DNA of 39,696 bases from Pseudomonadota bacterium (GCA_963205525.1 CAUJJP010000129.1:1-39696), one strand, 5' to 3'. Shown: positions 16,336 through 25,958, numbered from the stretch's first letter. Notes: generated by a model not told the origin, from the sequence alone. Made by a program: numbers and translations.

Positions 16336-19300
16336 ATGAACCTGCAAGCCGATCCGATCGCCGGTGAAGACCTCAGCGCCCTGGCCTGGGTGCAGGACGA
16401 GTTGCGCCGCACGCTGGACAACGCCCATCGCGCGCTGCGCCGCTACGTGCGCGAGGTCGAGGGCGCCGGCAGCTCCGACGTCGACAGCGCCGACCCGGCG
16501 GTGCTGCGCCAGGCCCGCGTGCAGCTGCACCAGGGCGTGGGCGCGCTGGAGCTGGTGGCGCTGCCGGCGGTGGCGCAGGTGCTGCGCGCCGGCGAGGCGG
16601 CGGTGCAGCGCATGCTGGCGCGACCCAAGGTGGCCACGCCGCAGGCGGTGGAGACCATCGAGCAGGCCTCGTTCGCGGTCCTGGACTACCTGGCGCGGAT
16701 GCTCGCCGGCAAGCCGGTTCCGACCCTGGCCCTGTTCCCGCAGTACGCGGCGGTGCAGGCGCTGGCCGGGGCCGAGCGCGTGCATCCGGCCGACCTCTGG
16801 CAGCACGACTGGCAGTGGCGCCAGCTGCCCGCGGACACCCGCGTGACGCCGCGCGCCGCCGACGACCTGGCGCGCGGCGAGATGGAAGGCCTGACCCTGG
16901 CCTTGATGCGCGGCAGCGACCCCGCCGGCCCGCTGCGCATGAGCGACCTGTGCGCCGAGCTGGGCGCGGGCGCGAGCGGCGAGCTGGCGACCCTGTGGCG
17001 GCTTGCGTCGGCCTTCTTCGAGGCCCAGGCGGCGCAGCTGGTGGAGGCCGATGTCTACACCAAGCGCGTCGCCTCGCGCCTGCTGGCCCAGCTGCGCGGC
17101 GCCATCAAGGGCGATGCCGCGGCATCCGAGCGCCTGGCGCAGGACCTGCTCTTCTACTGCGTGCGGGCCGAGATGCGCGACCCCACGGCCACCCTGAGGC
17201 TGGCCGCGGTGCAATCGATGTGGCCGGGCGACCCGGCGGCGCGCACCGACTACGTGACCGCCCGCCTGGGCCTGTTCGACCCCGCCGTCGTGCAGCAGGC
17301 GCGCAAGCGCGTGACGGCGGCGAAGGACGCCTGGTCGCAGGTCGCGGGCGGCGAGCTGCAGCGCCTGCCCGGGCTGGGCGAGGCCTTCGTGCTGCTGGCC
17401 GACTCGGTGCAGCGCCTGTTCCCTGAGGGCGCGGTGCTCGCCCAGGGCTTGCAGGACGCCGCCGCCCGGTGCGCGCAGCAGCACAGCGCGCCGCAGCCCG
17501 AGCATGCGATGGAGGTGGCCACCGCGCTGCTGTACGTCGAGGCCGTGCTCGACGACGGCGAATTCGACCCGCCCGAACTCGGGGCGCGCGTGCAGCGGCT
17601 GGCGCAGCGCATCCGCGAGGTCGGCGCGGGTGCCGAGGCGCAGCCGCTCGAAGCCTGGATGGAGGAGCTGTACCGGCGCATCTCCGACCGCCAGACCATG
17701 GGCAGCGTGGTGCAGGAGCTGCGTTCCTCGCTGACCGAGATCGAAAAGCAGATCGACCAGTACTTCCGCGATCCCGCGCAACGCCAGCTGCTGATCCCGG
17801 TGCCTGGGCAGCTGTCGGCGATGCGCGGCGTGCTCACCGTGCTCGGCCTGGACCAGGCTTCGCAGGCGGTGCTGCACATGCGTGACCGGGTGGACGCGCT
17901 GGCGCAGACCGAGGTCGATCCGCAGCGCGTGGCGCAGGCCGGCACCTTCGAGCGCCTGGCCGACAACCTGGGCGCGCTGAGCTTCCTGATCGACATGCTC
18001 AGCGTGCAGCCGCAGCTGGCAAAGACGCTGTTCCGCTTCGACGCCGACACCGGCATGCTGAGCGCGGTGATGGGGCAGAGCGACCGCGCGACGCTGCCCG
18101 CCTTCGCCGCCACCGAGCTGACGCCGGCTGCCGAGCCGGCGCCCGAACCGGTGCCCGAACTGACGCTCGACACGGTCCCCGGGCTGGTGCCGACGGCGGC
18201 GCCGACTGTACCTGTGCCGGCGCAGGCGCCTGTGGCCAGCGGGCTGGAAGACGACGCCGAGATGCGCGAGATCTTCCTCGAGGAAGCGCGCGAGGTGATC
18301 GCCGGTGCGCGCGCCTCGCTCGCCCGGCTGGAGCAGGTGGCCGACGAGCTCGCCGAGCTGACCAGCGTGCGGCGCGCCTTCCACACCCTCAAGGGCAGCT
18401 CGCGCATGGTGGGCCTGAAGGCCTTCGGCGAGGCCGCCTGGAGCTGCGAGCAGCTGTACAACGCGCGCCTGGCGCAGCAGGCGCGCATGGATGCCGCGCT
18501 CGCCGGCCTGAGCACGCAGGCGGTCGACTACCTGGCCGACTGGGTGGAGGCGATCGCCGACGGTGCGGACCGCGGCCACGATCCGGCAGCGGTGGCGCGG
18601 GCGGCGGATGCGCTGCGCGAGCAGGGCCAGGCGCTGCCTATCGCGCCCGCGGTGGCACCGGGATCCGAAGCGCCGATCGCCCTGCCGCTGGCCGACGAGA
18701 TCGAAGCGCCGATGCCGAGCGAGCTGCCGCAGGTGGCCGAGCTGCCCGAGCTGGCCGATCTGTCCGATCTGGCCGAGCTGCCGACCGAGGCCGAGCCGAC
18801 GGAGGTCGAGCGCACCGACGTCCTGTCGCCGCTCTTCGCGCGCGTGCCCGACCTGCCGACCGCCGCGGACCTGGACCTGGCAGCGCAGGATCTGCCGGCC
18901 GAGCTGCCTGAGCTCGTGCTGGAGCTGCCGGATGAACTGCCGTCTGAGCTTGCGGCCGAGCCGCCAGCCGATCTGCCGGAGCCGGCGCCGGCCGCGCTGG
19001 GCGAGCCGCTGCAGCAGGCGGCGGCCGACACGCCTGCAGAATCCGCGGCCCCGGGTGCCGAGCCGGTCTGGCCGGACTTCACCCTCGATCTCGCGGCGCT
19101 GGAGGATGAACCCGCCGAACCCGCCGAACTGACCGAGCCCGCCGAACCCGCCGAGCCCGCTCAAGCGCTGCCGCTGGCCCAGGTGCTGGAGCTGCCGGCG
19201 CAGGAATTCGAGCTGAGCTTCGAGACGCCCGCGGAACCGATGGTGGCGGACGAAGTGGCCGCGGCCGCTGCGGCGGTCGAGCATGCCCAGTACGGCGAGC

Positions 19301-22300
19301 ACCCCGCACTGGCCGGAGTTGCGCCGGTCGAACCCGAGACCCTGCAGCCTGCCGCGGTGCCGGTGCCGGACCTGTTCGAGGAGCCGGTGCCGGCCGTCGA
19401 GGCCGACGCGCCGCCTGTAGCGGCCGCCGATGCCACCCCCGCCGACGCGCCGGACCAGGCGCTGCCGACCGCCGCGGGCGAAGGTGCAGGACCGCTGGAA
19501 CCGGCTCCCGCCCCCGACGACGAGTTCAAGCTCGTCGGCGAGCTGCGCATCCCGATCCCGCTGTTCAACATCTACCTCAACGAAGCCGACGAACAATCGC
19601 GGCGGCTGGGCACCGAGATCGCCGAGTGGTCGCTGGAGCCGCACCGTGCGCCGGCCGATTCGACGGTTGCGATGGCGCACTCGCTGGCCGGCAACTCGGC
19701 CACCGTCGGCTTCGCCGACCTGTCCTTGCTGGCGCGCACGCTGGAGCACGCGCTGATGCGCAGCCAGGCGATGGGCTGCGCCAGCGAGGGCGAGCCGGCC
19801 CTGTTCGGCGAGGCTGCGGAGGAGATCCGGCGCCTGCTGCACCAGTTCGCCGCCGGATTCCTGAAGGAGGTGAACCCGCAGCTGATGGCCCGCCTGCTGG
19901 ACCACGAGGTGGCGACCTCGACGCCCGAGCGCGACACCGAGCTGCCGGCGCTGGACGACGGCTTCGACGGCGACGACTTCGAGCTGCGCGCCGACGAACC
20001 CGCGGTCCATACCGAACCCGAATGGGCGGCCGACGTCGAGGCGGTGGACGCGGTCGACCCCGACCTGTTCCCGATCTTCGAGGAAGAGGCCGACGAACTG
20101 CTGCCGCAGCTGCGCAGCCGGCTCGCGGACTGGATGCGCCACCCCGCGGACACCGGTGCCGCGGCCGCCTGCCTGCGCACCCTGCACACCTTCAAGGGCG
20201 GCGCGCGGCTGGCCGGTGCGATGCGCGTCGGCGAACTCGCGCACCGGCTGGAGGCCGAGATCGAGCAGCTGGCCGGCCGCGACGAGTCCGACCCGGGCGC
20301 CATCGAGCGCCTGCTCGCGCGCGCCGACACCATGGCCAGCGTGTTCGAGCTGCTGCGGGCGCGGCCGTCGATGCCGGCTGCGGTGCAGGCGACGGCCGAA
20401 ACCGCCGCCCTGATCGAGGCCGAGCCGGATGCCGAACCGGACACCGAAGCGCCGCCGGTCGCGATGCCGGTCCTCGCCGACCCGGCGCTGCGTGCGGATC
20501 TGCTGCCAGACACCGGCGACACCGCTGACAGCGCCGACGCCGCCGCTGCAGCCACCGAGAGCGACCGGCCGGCCGCCGTCGACGCGACCACGCCGCTGCC
20601 TGTGTGGCCGGCCGCGGCGCCGGTGGCGGCCGAGCCGCCGCGCGCGATCGACTGGGAGCGCTTCGTGCTCTCGCCCGCGCAGAGCGTGCAGGCCGAGGAC
20701 GCACCGGCCGATGCCGTCGCCCATGCCGCCGCCACCGTGCGCGTGCGCGCGCCGCTGCTGGACCGGCTGGTCAACCAGGCTGGCGAGATCAGCATCACGC
20801 GCGCGCGCATCGAATCGGCGACGCGCACCCTGCAGGGATCGCTGGAGGACCTGACCGACAACCTGGACAAGCTGCGGCGCCACCTGCGCGACATCGAGCT
20901 GCAGGCGGAAACCCAGATCAGCTCGCGCATGGAGGCGGCCAAGGCCGCGGCGCAGGCCTTCGATCCGCTGGAGATGGACCGCTTCACGCGCTTCCAGGAG
21001 CTCACGCGCATGATGGCCGAGTCGGTGAACGACGTCGCCACCGTGCAGCGCGGGCTGCAGCGCGCGCTGCAGTCCTCGGAGGACGAGCTGGCGCTGCAGG
21101 CCCGGCTCACGCGCGAGCTGCAGGGCGACTTGCTGCGCACGCGCATGGTCGAGTTCGAAAGCCTGGCCGACCGCCTGTACCGGGTGGTTCGGCTGGCCGC
21201 CAAGGAAACCGGCAAGTCGGTGCGGCTGGACATCCTGGGCGGTGCGATCGAAGTCGACCGTGGCGTGCTGGAGCGCATGGTCGGCCCCTTCGAGCACCTG
21301 CTGCGTAACGCGGTGGCGCACGGCATCGAGCCGGCCGCGCAGCGGCTGGCGGCCGGCAAGCCCGAATCCGGCACCATCACCATCAGCGCGGTGCAGGAGG
21401 GCAACGAGGTCGCGGTCGAGGTGCGCGACGACGGCGCCGGCCTGGACCTGGCGCGCATCCGCGCGCGCGCGCTGGAACGCGGCCTGCTCGCGGCCGACGC
21501 CACGCCCAGCGACGCCGAGGTCGCGCAGCTCATCTTCCTGCCCGGCTTCTCCACCGCCGACGCCGTCACCGGACTCGCCGGCCGCGGGGTCGGCATGGAC
21601 GTGGTGCGCGCCGAGGTGATGGCGATGGGCGGTCGGGTCCAGACCGACGCCCGGCCCGGCCACGGCACGGCCTTCCGGCTCCTGCTGCCGCTGACCACGG
21701 CGGTCACCCAGGTCGTGATGCTGCGCTTCGGCGAACGCCAGGTGGCGGTGCCGTCGACCCTGGTGGAGGTGGTGCGGCGCGAGAAGGCGGCGCTGGTGGA
21801 GGCGGCCAGCGCGGCCGGCGTGCTCGCGCACGAGGGCGAGGAGGTGCCGCTGTACTGGCTGGGCGCGCTGCTGCAGGCCGAAGGGCACGGCGGTGGTGAG
21901 CGCTCGCAGACCGTGGTCGTGCTGCGCTCGGCTGCGCAGCGGGTGGCGGTGCACGTCGACGAGGTGATAGGCAACCAGGAAGTGGTGGTCAAGAACGTCG
22001 GCCCGCAGCTCGCGCACCTGCCCGGGCTCGCCGGCGTCACCCTGCTGCCTTCGGGCGCGGTGGCGACGATCTACAACCCGGTGGCGCTGGCCGCGGTGTA
22101 CGGCGAGGAGGCGCGTGCGCGCATGCGCGCCAAGCCGCGCGCCGCGCCGCTGCAGCCGCAGGCGTCGTCGGAGGCGGTGGCGCTGGCGCCGCTGGTGCTG
22201 GTGGTCGACGACTCGCTCACCGTGCGCCGGGTGACGCAGCGCCTGCTGCTGCGCGAGGGCTACCGGGTGCAGCTCGCCAAGGACGGCATGGAGGCGCTCG

Positions 22301-22563
22301 AACGCCTGGCCGAGGAGCGCCCCGCGGTGCTGCTGTCGGACATCGAGATGCCGCGCATGGACGGTTTCGACCTCGTGCGCAACGTGCGCGCGGACCCTCG
22401 GCTGGCGCAGCTGCCGGTGATCATGATCACCTCGCGCATCGCCCAGAAGCACCGCGACTATGCGGCCGAGCTGGGCGTCGACCACTACCTGGGCAAGCCC
22501 TACGCGGAGGACGAACTGCTCGCCCTGGTGGCGCGCCACGTGCAGGCCGACATCGCCATCTGA
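16336..22563 (+). CDS. pilL: Hybrid chemotaxis kinase PilL/ChpA with multiple Hpt domains
   Basis: This 2,075-residue CheA-type kinase phosphorylates PilG and PilH. The N-terminal 550 residues form FimL-like helical domains starting DLSALAWVQDELRR. Three recognisable Hpt domains follow, with H683 (AFHTLKGSSRMVG), H1115 (AHSLAGNSATVG) and H1284 (LHTFKGGARLAG), joined by long Ala/Glu/Pro-rich linkers (about 785-1055 and 1345-1460). Next are the dimerisation helices, the HATPase (LLRNAVAHGIE, RDDGAGLDL, GRGVGMDVVRAE; about 1580-1785), a CheW domain (about 1790-1915) and a terminal receiver (VVDDSLTVRR, D2002 in LLSDIEMPRMDGFD). ATG 16336 is preferred; a GTG at 16318 would add six residues. It is the last gene of the pil operon. 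Confidence 0.95.
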   Translation: MNLQADPIAGEDLSALAWVQDELRRTLDNAHRALRRYVREVEGAGSSDVDSADPAVLRQARVQLHQGVGALELVALPAVAQVLRAGEAAVQRMLARPKVATPQAVETIEQASFAVLDYLARMLAGKPVPTLALFPQYAAVQALAGAERVHPADLWQHDWQWRQLPADTRVTPRAADDLARGEMEGLTLALMRGSDPAGPLRMSDLCAELGAGASGELATLWRLASAFFEAQAAQLVEADVYTKRVASRLLAQLRGAIKGDAAASERLAQDLLFYCVRAEMRDPTATLRLAAVQSMWPGDPAARTDYVTARLGLFDPAVVQQARKRVTAAKDAWSQVAGGELQRLPGLGEAFVLLADSVQRLFPEGAVLAQGLQDAAARCAQQHSAPQPEHAMEVATALLYVEAVLDDGEFDPPELGARVQRLAQRIREVGAGAEAQPLEAWMEELYRRISDRQTMGSVVQELRSSLTEIEKQIDQYFRDPAQRQLLIPVPGQLSAMRGVLTVLGLDQASQAVLHMRDRVDALAQTEVDPQRVAQAGTFERLADNLGALSFLIDMLSVQPQLAKTLFRFDADTGMLSAVMGQSDRATLPAFAATELTPAAEPAPEPVPELTLDTVPGLVPTAAPTVPVPAQAPVASGLEDDAEMREIFLEEAREVIAGARASLARLEQVADELAELTSVRRAFHTLKGSSRMVGLKAFGEAAWSCEQLYNARLAQQARMDAALAGLSTQAVDYLADWVEAIADGADRGHDPAAVARAADALREQGQALPIAPAVAPGSEAPIALPLADEIEAPMPSELPQVAELPELADLSDLAELPTEAEPTEVERTDVLSPLFARVPDLPTAADLDLAAQDLPAELPELVLELPDELPSELAAEPPADLPEPAPAALGEPLQQAAADTPAESAAPGAEPVWPDFTLDLAALEDEPAEPAELTEPAEPAEPAQALPLAQVLELPAQEFELSFETPAEPMVADEVAAAAAAVEHAQYGEHPALAGVAPVEPETLQPAAVPVPDLFEEPVPAVEADAPPVAAADATPADAPDQALPTAAGEGAGPLEPAPAPDDEFKLVGELRIPIPLFNIYLNEADEQSRRLGTEIAEWSLEPHRAPADSTVAMAHSLAGNSATVGFADLSLLARTLEHALMRSQAMGCASEGEPALFGEAAEEIRRLLHQFAAGFLKEVNPQLMARLLDHEVATSTPERDTELPALDDGFDGDDFELRADEPAVHTEPEWAADVEAVDAVDPDLFPIFEEEADELLPQLRSRLADWMRHPADTGAAAACLRTLHTFKGGARLAGAMRVGELAHRLEAEIEQLAGRDESDPGAIERLLARADTMASVFELLRARPSMPAAVQATAETAALIEAEPDAEPDTEAPPVAMPVLADPALRADLLPDTGDTADSADAAAAATESDRPAAVDATTPLPVWPAAAPVAAEPPRAIDWERFVLSPAQSVQAEDAPADAVAHAAATVRVRAPLLDRLVNQAGEISITRARIESATRTLQGSLEDLTDNLDKLRRHLRDIELQAETQISSRMEAAKAAAQAFDPLEMDRFTRFQELTRMMAESVNDVATVQRGLQRALQSSEDELALQARLTRELQGDLLRTRMVEFESLADRLYRVVRLAAKETGKSVRLDILGGAIEVDRGVLERMVGPFEHLLRNAVAHGIEPAAQRLAAGKPESGTITISAVQEGNEVAVEVRDDGAGLDLARIRARALERGLLAADATPSDAEVAQLIFLPGFSTADAVTGLAGRGVGMDVVRAEVMAMGGRVQTDARPGHGTAFRLLLPLTTAVTQVVMLRFGERQVAVPSTLVEVVRREKAALVEAASAAGVLAHEGEEVPLYWLGALLQAEGHGGGERSQTVVVLRSAAQRVAVHVDEVIGNQEVVVKNVGPQLAHLPGLAGVTLLPSGAVATIYNPVALAAVYGEEARARMRAKPRAAPLQPQASSEAVALAPLVLVVDDSLTVRRVTQRLLLREGYRVQLAKDGMEALERLAEERPAVLLSDIEMPRMDGFDLVRNVRADPRLAQLPVIMITSRIAQKHRDYAAELGVDHYLGKPYAEDELLALVARHVQADIAI

Positions 22564-22564
22564 T

Positions 22565-22597
22565 CCTTCGCTGCGCCTTCGCTGCGCCTTCGCTGCG
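22565..22597. repeat. Three perfect 11-bp tandem repeats after pilL
   Basis: The unit CCTTCGCTGCG occurs three times back to back at 22565-22575, 22576-22586 and 22587-22597, starting two bases after the pilL stop codon. It is a minisatellite-like array whose copy number could vary between strains; no function is evident. Confidence 0.85.
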
Positions 22598-22603
22598 GCA
22601 TCC

Positions 22604-22627
22604 GGCGGCGGCCGGCGTGCCGCCGCC
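22604..22627 (+). terminator. Strong hairpin after the pil operon
   Basis: GGCGGCGGC (22604-22612), the loop CGGCGT and GCCGCCGCC (22619-22627) give a perfect 9-bp GC stem, followed by AGGGTCTTGTGG, which has little T richness. It is the likely end of the Pil-Chp transcript or at least a 3' stabilising structure. Confidence 0.55.
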
Positions 22628-22633
22628 AGGGTC

Positions 22634-22665
22634 TTGTGGCTCCGTGCGAGGGTCGATGCTCTAAT
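22634..22665 (+). promoter_or_regulatory. Candidate promoter of the acyl-CoA synthetase gene
   Basis: TTGTGG (22634-22639) and TCTAAT (22660-22665) resemble -35 and -10 boxes, but the spacer is 20 bases, longer than ideal. Transcription would start near 22672, about 23 bases before the ATG at 22695. Confidence 0.3.
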
Positions 22666-22694
22666 CGACCGACCGCTTGCCACCGGAGTCGATC

Positions 22695-24407
22695 ATGGGG
22701 ACACCCAACGAGGCCTTGCAGCGCTTTGTGGCCGCGCGCGACTTCCTGCTCGCCCGGCGCGATGACCAGGCGGGTGCAGCGCGCGACTTCCGCTGGCCCG
22801 AACTGGAGCGCTTCAACTGGGCGCTGGACTATTTCGACAGCCTGGCCAGCGGCGCCGACGCGCAGCGCTGCGCGCTGTGGCTGGTGGGGGCGGACGGCAG
22901 CGAGCAGCGGCGCAGCTTTGCCGAGCTGTCGGCGCGCTCCGACCAGGTCGCCAACTGGCTGCGCGGCCTGGGCGTGCGGCGCGGCGACCGCGTCATGCTG
23001 ATGCTGGGCAACGTCGTGCCCCTGTGGGAGATCACGCTGGCGGCGATGAAGCTCGGCGCGGTGGTGGTGCCGACCACCTTGCTCGCGCACGGGGCCGACC
23101 TCGCGGACCGCCTGCAGCGCGGCGAGGTGCGCCACGTGGTGGTCGAGTCCTCGCAGGCCGCCAGCTTCGACGAGCTCGGGCTGCCGTTCACGCGCATCGC
23201 GGTAGGCGCGCCGGTGCCGGGCTGGCACGCCTACGACGCTGCAGCCGCGGCGCCGGCCGCCTTCGTCGCCGACGGGCCCACCGCAGCCGACGATCCGCTG
23301 CTGCTGTACTTCACTTCCGGCACCACCTCCAAGCCCAAGCTGGTGATGCACTCGCACCAGAGCTATCCGGTCGGCCACCTCAGCACCATGTACTGGATCG
23401 GCATCCAGCCGGGCGACATCCACCTCAACGTCAGCTCGCCGGGCTGGGCCAAGCACGCCTGGAGCTGCCTGTTCGCGCCCTGGAATGCCGGCGCCACGGT
23501 GTTCGTCTACGAGAGCCCGCGCTTCGACGCGCCGGGCCTGCTGGCGGCGCTGGCGCGTCACGGCGTGACCACGATGTGCGCGCCGCCGACGGTCTGGCGG
23601 ATGCTGATCCAGCAGGACCTGGCGTCCTACCCGGTGCGCCTGCGCGAGCTGGCGAGCGCCGGCGAGCCGCTCAACAGCGAGGTCATCGCCCAGGTGCGCC
23701 AGGCCTGGGGACTGAGCATCCGCGACGGCTACGGCCAGACCGAGACCACCGCCATCGTCTGCAACGCGCCCGGCCAGGCGCTGCGGCCGGGCTCCATGGG
23801 GCGCGCGCTGCCGGGCTACCGCATCGAGCTGCTGGACGCCGACGGCCAGCCGGCGCAGGAAGGCGAGATCGCGATCGCGCCCGAGCCGCGAGCGCTCGGC
23901 CTCATGCTGGGCTACGCCGACGACGCCGGCCGCTCGCGCCACCTCGGCACCGACGGCTACTACCGGACCGGCGACGTCGGCAGCCGCGACGCCCAGGGCT
24001 ACATCACCTACGTCGGCCGTGCCGACGACGTGTTCAAGGCCTCGGACTACCGGATCAGCCCCTTCGAGCTGGAGAGCGCGCTCATCGAGCACCCCGCGGT
24101 GGCGGAGGCGGCGGTCGTCCCCAGCCCGGACGCGCTGCGCATGGCCGTGCCCAAGGCCTTCGTCAGCCTGGTCGCCGGGCGCACGCCCAGCGACGAGCTC
24201 GCGGGCGACATCCTGCGCTTCGTGCGCGACCGGCTGGCGCCCTACAAGCGCATCCGCCGGCTCGAGTTCTGCGAGCTGCCCAAGACCATCTCGGGCAAGA
24301 TCCGGCGCGTCGAGCTGCGCCGCCAGGAGATGCAGCGCGACCCCGACCAGCGGCTGCCGGGCGAGTACTTCGACAGCGACTTCGTCACCCGTGGCCAGGG
24401 TGGCTGA
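22695..24407 (+). CDS. AMP-dependent acyl-CoA synthetase
   Basis: An ANL-superfamily adenylate-forming ligase of 570 residues that would activate a carboxylic acid with ATP and CoA. The signatures are in order: the phosphate-binding loop YFTSGTTSKPK (about 204-214), DGYGQTET (A5), YYRTGDVGSRDAQGYITYVGR (A7-A8), DVFKASDYRISPFELE (hinge), and PKTISGKIRR with K535 as the catalytic lysine. The pattern WAKHAWSCLFAPWNAGA resembles medium-chain or acetyl-CoA-synthetase-like members, but the acid cannot be named from sequence. ATG 22695 has GGAG upstream. The gene lies between the pil operon and algH with its own intergenic region, so it is probably monocistronic. Confidence 0.88.
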   Translation: MGTPNEALQRFVAARDFLLARRDDQAGAARDFRWPELERFNWALDYFDSLASGADAQRCALWLVGADGSEQRRSFAELSARSDQVANWLRGLGVRRGDRVMLMLGNVVPLWEITLAAMKLGAVVVPTTLLAHGADLADRLQRGEVRHVVVESSQAASFDELGLPFTRIAVGAPVPGWHAYDAAAAAPAAFVADGPTAADDPLLLYFTSGTTSKPKLVMHSHQSYPVGHLSTMYWIGIQPGDIHLNVSSPGWAKHAWSCLFAPWNAGATVFVYESPRFDAPGLLAALARHGVTTMCAPPTVWRMLIQQDLASYPVRLRELASAGEPLNSEVIAQVRQAWGLSIRDGYGQTETTAIVCNAPGQALRPGSMGRALPGYRIELLDADGQPAQEGEIAIAPEPRALGLMLGYADDAGRSRHLGTDGYYRTGDVGSRDAQGYITYVGRADDVFKASDYRISPFELESALIEHPAVAEAAVVPSPDALRMAVPKAFVSLVAGRTPSDELAGDILRFVRDRLAPYKRIRRLEFCELPKTISGKIRRVELRRQEMQRDPDQRLPGEYFDSDFVTRGQGG

Positions 24408-24467
24408 GCCGGCGCGCCGGTGGCGCAGCGCCAGCCGCCGCCCCTGCGCAGTCCGGACCCAGGCTCC

Positions 24468-24480
24468 TACAATCGCCCCA
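24468..24480 (+). promoter_or_regulatory. -10 element of the algH-ruvX-pyr cluster, predicted leaderless
   Basis: TACAAT at 24468-24473 ends six bases before the ATG of algH at 24480, so the expected transcription start falls on or next to the A of the start codon. This is the most likely promoter for the whole tightly packed run of genes to 31.4 kb. Confidence 0.55.
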
Positions 24481-25046
24481 TGTCCGGCATCGACCTCACC
24501 AACCAGTTCCTGATCGCCATGCCCGGCATGGTGGACGGGAACTTTGCCGGCAGCGTGGTCTACCTGTGCGAGCACAACGAGAAGGGCGCGCTCGGGCTGG
24601 TGATCAACAAGCCGGTCGACATCACGCTGAAGAACCTGTTCGAGAAGGTGGAGCTGCCGCTGCAGCGCGAGGACCTGGCGGCGCAGCCGGTGTTCTTCGG
24701 CGGCCCGGTGCAGACCGAGCGCGGCTTCGTGCTGCACGAGGGGCAGGAGGGCGAGGCCTACAACTCGACCCTGAACATTCCCGGCGGGCTGGCGATGACG
24801 ACCAGCAAGGACGTGCTGGAGGCGGTGGCCGGCGGCGCCGGACCGCGCAAGCTGCTGGTCACCCTGGGCTGCAGCGGCTGGTCGCCGGGGCAGCTGGAGG
24901 ACGAGATCGGGCGCAACGGCTGGCTCACCGTCGCCGCCGACCCGATCGTCATCTTCGACACCCCGGTCGAGCAGCGCTACGGCCGCGCGCTCGGCCTGCT
25001 GGGGGTGGACCCGCGCATGCTCAGCGGCGAGGCGGGGCATGCCTGA
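24480..25046 (+). CDS. algH: YqgE/AlgH family protein
   Basis: A protein of 188 residues of the YqgE/AlgH family, whose biochemical role is not settled; the name derives from an alginate regulation report in Pseudomonas. Conserved landmarks are NQFLIAMPGMVDGNFAGSV, YLCEHNEKGALGLVINKP, FFGGPVQTERGFVLH and LGCSGWSPGQLEDEI. It overlaps ruvX by eight bases, the usual yqgE-ruvX pairing in proteobacteria. ATG 24480 is the first codon of the conserved N-terminus. It may have an iron-dependent or redox role, but I know of no proven activity. Confidence 0.95.
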   Translation: MSGIDLTNQFLIAMPGMVDGNFAGSVVYLCEHNEKGALGLVINKPVDITLKNLFEKVELPLQREDLAAQPVFFGGPVQTERGFVLHEGQEGEAYNSTLNIPGGLAMTTSKDVLEAVAGGAGPRKLLVTLGCSGWSPGQLEDEIGRNGWLTVAADPIVIFDTPVEQRYGRALGLLGVDPRMLSGEAGHA

Positions 25047-25464
25047 GGGCGGCCGCACCCCAGCCCGCCCTGCGCAGACCTTTCTTTCCTTCGATTTCAG
25101 CCAGCGGCGGGTCGGCGTGGCCAGTGGCAACGCGCTGACGCGCAGCGCGCAGCCGCTGAAGACGCTGACCCAGCAGGGCGATGCGCGCTTCGCGGCGATT
25201 GCGGCGCTGCTGCGCGAGTGGCAGCCTGACGCGCTGGTGGTGGGCGTGCCGCGTCATCCGGACGGCGCGGCGCACGACAATACCCAGCGCGCGCAGCGCT
25301 TCGCGCGCCAGCTGCACGGCCGTTTCGGGCTGCCGGTGCACGAGGTCGACGAGCGCTGGACGACCACCGCCGCCGCCGAGGATGCCGGCCATGACCGCCG
25401 CGCCGACCTCGACGCCGCGGCGGCGGCGCTGATCCTGCAACAGTTCCTGGGGGAGCACCGATGA
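25039..25464 (+). CDS. ruvX: Holliday-junction resolvase-like RuvX/YqgF
   Basis: An RNase H-fold nuclease implicated in 16S rRNA 5' end maturation, earlier proposed as a Holliday junction resolvase. The protein has 141 residues. Catalytic candidates are D19 (FLSFDFSQRRVGVASG), the VVGVPRHPDG loop, the acidic VHEVDERWTT segment and DLDAAAAALILQQFL near the C-terminus. It overlaps algH by eight bases and pyrR by four, so all three are likely co-translated. The N-terminal Pro-rich stretch before residue 14 is slightly longer than usual. Confidence 0.93.
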   Translation: MPEGGRTPARPAQTFLSFDFSQRRVGVASGNALTRSAQPLKTLTQQGDARFAAIAALLREWQPDALVVGVPRHPDGAAHDNTQRAQRFARQLHGRFGLPVHEVDERWTTTAAAEDAGHDRRADLDAAAAALILQQFLGEHR

Positions 25465-25958
25465 ACCTCTCGCTCGACGCCGAGGCGCTGGTGGCGCAGC
25501 TGAGCGACGGCGTGCGCGGCCTGCTGGCGCCGGCCACGCAGCTGGTGGGCATCTGGTCCGGCGGCGCCTGGCTGGCACAGCGCCTGCAGCCCGAGCTCGG
25601 GCTGGCGGCGGTGGGCAGCGTCTCCAGCCGGCTGCACCGCGACGACTTCGGCCAGCGCGGCCTGGCCGCCGGGGCCGACGCCACCGTGCTGCCGTTCAGC
25701 GTCGACGGCGCCGACCTGCTGCTGATTGACGACGTGCTCTACACCGGGCGCACCATCCGCGCCGTGCTCAACGAGCTGTACGACTATGGTCGGCCGGCGC
25801 GCGTGCGGCTGGCGGTGCTGGTGGACCGCGGCGGGCGCGAACTGCCGATCGAGGCCGCCTATGCCGCCGCCCGCGTGAGCCTGCCGGCGGCGCAGCGGCT
25901 GCGCCTGGCGCGCGCCGAGGACGGCCGCTTCAGCTTCGACACCGAGGAGGCGCGCTGA
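25461..25958 (+). CDS. pyrR: PyrR bifunctional protein / uracil phosphoribosyltransferase
   Basis: A type I phosphoribosyltransferase of 165 residues. The PRPP-binding loop is [13 protein letters not shown], followed by an amphipathic helix ([14 protein letters not shown]) and [11 protein letters not shown], the pattern of PyrR. In Gram-positive bacteria PyrR controls pyr mRNA attenuation; in proteobacteria it usually acts as an uracil phosphoribosyltransferase, and I see no PyrR-type attenuator leader here (the gene overlaps its neighbours). It overlaps ruvX by four bases and shares one base of its stop with the start of pyrB. Salvage and de novo pyrimidine functions are therefore joined. 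Confidence 0.92.
   Translation: MNLSLDAEALVAQLSDGVRGLLAPATQLVGIWSGGAWLAQRLQPELGLAAVGSVSSRLHRDDFGQRGLAAGADATVLPFSVDGADLLLIDDVLYTGRTIRAVLNELYDYGRPARVRLAVLVDRGGRELPIEAAYAAARVSLPAAQRLRLARAEDGRFSFDTEEAR

Noticed and set aside
13333..22683. A 9.35-kb minus-strand open reading frame (about 3,100 codons) opposite pilH-pilI-pilJ-pilL.
   Set aside because: It runs across four real genes on the other strand and its translation is low-complexity Arg/Leu/Gln/His without domains. The lack of stops follows from GC-rich codon use of the sense genes. It would need protein evidence to be taken seriously.
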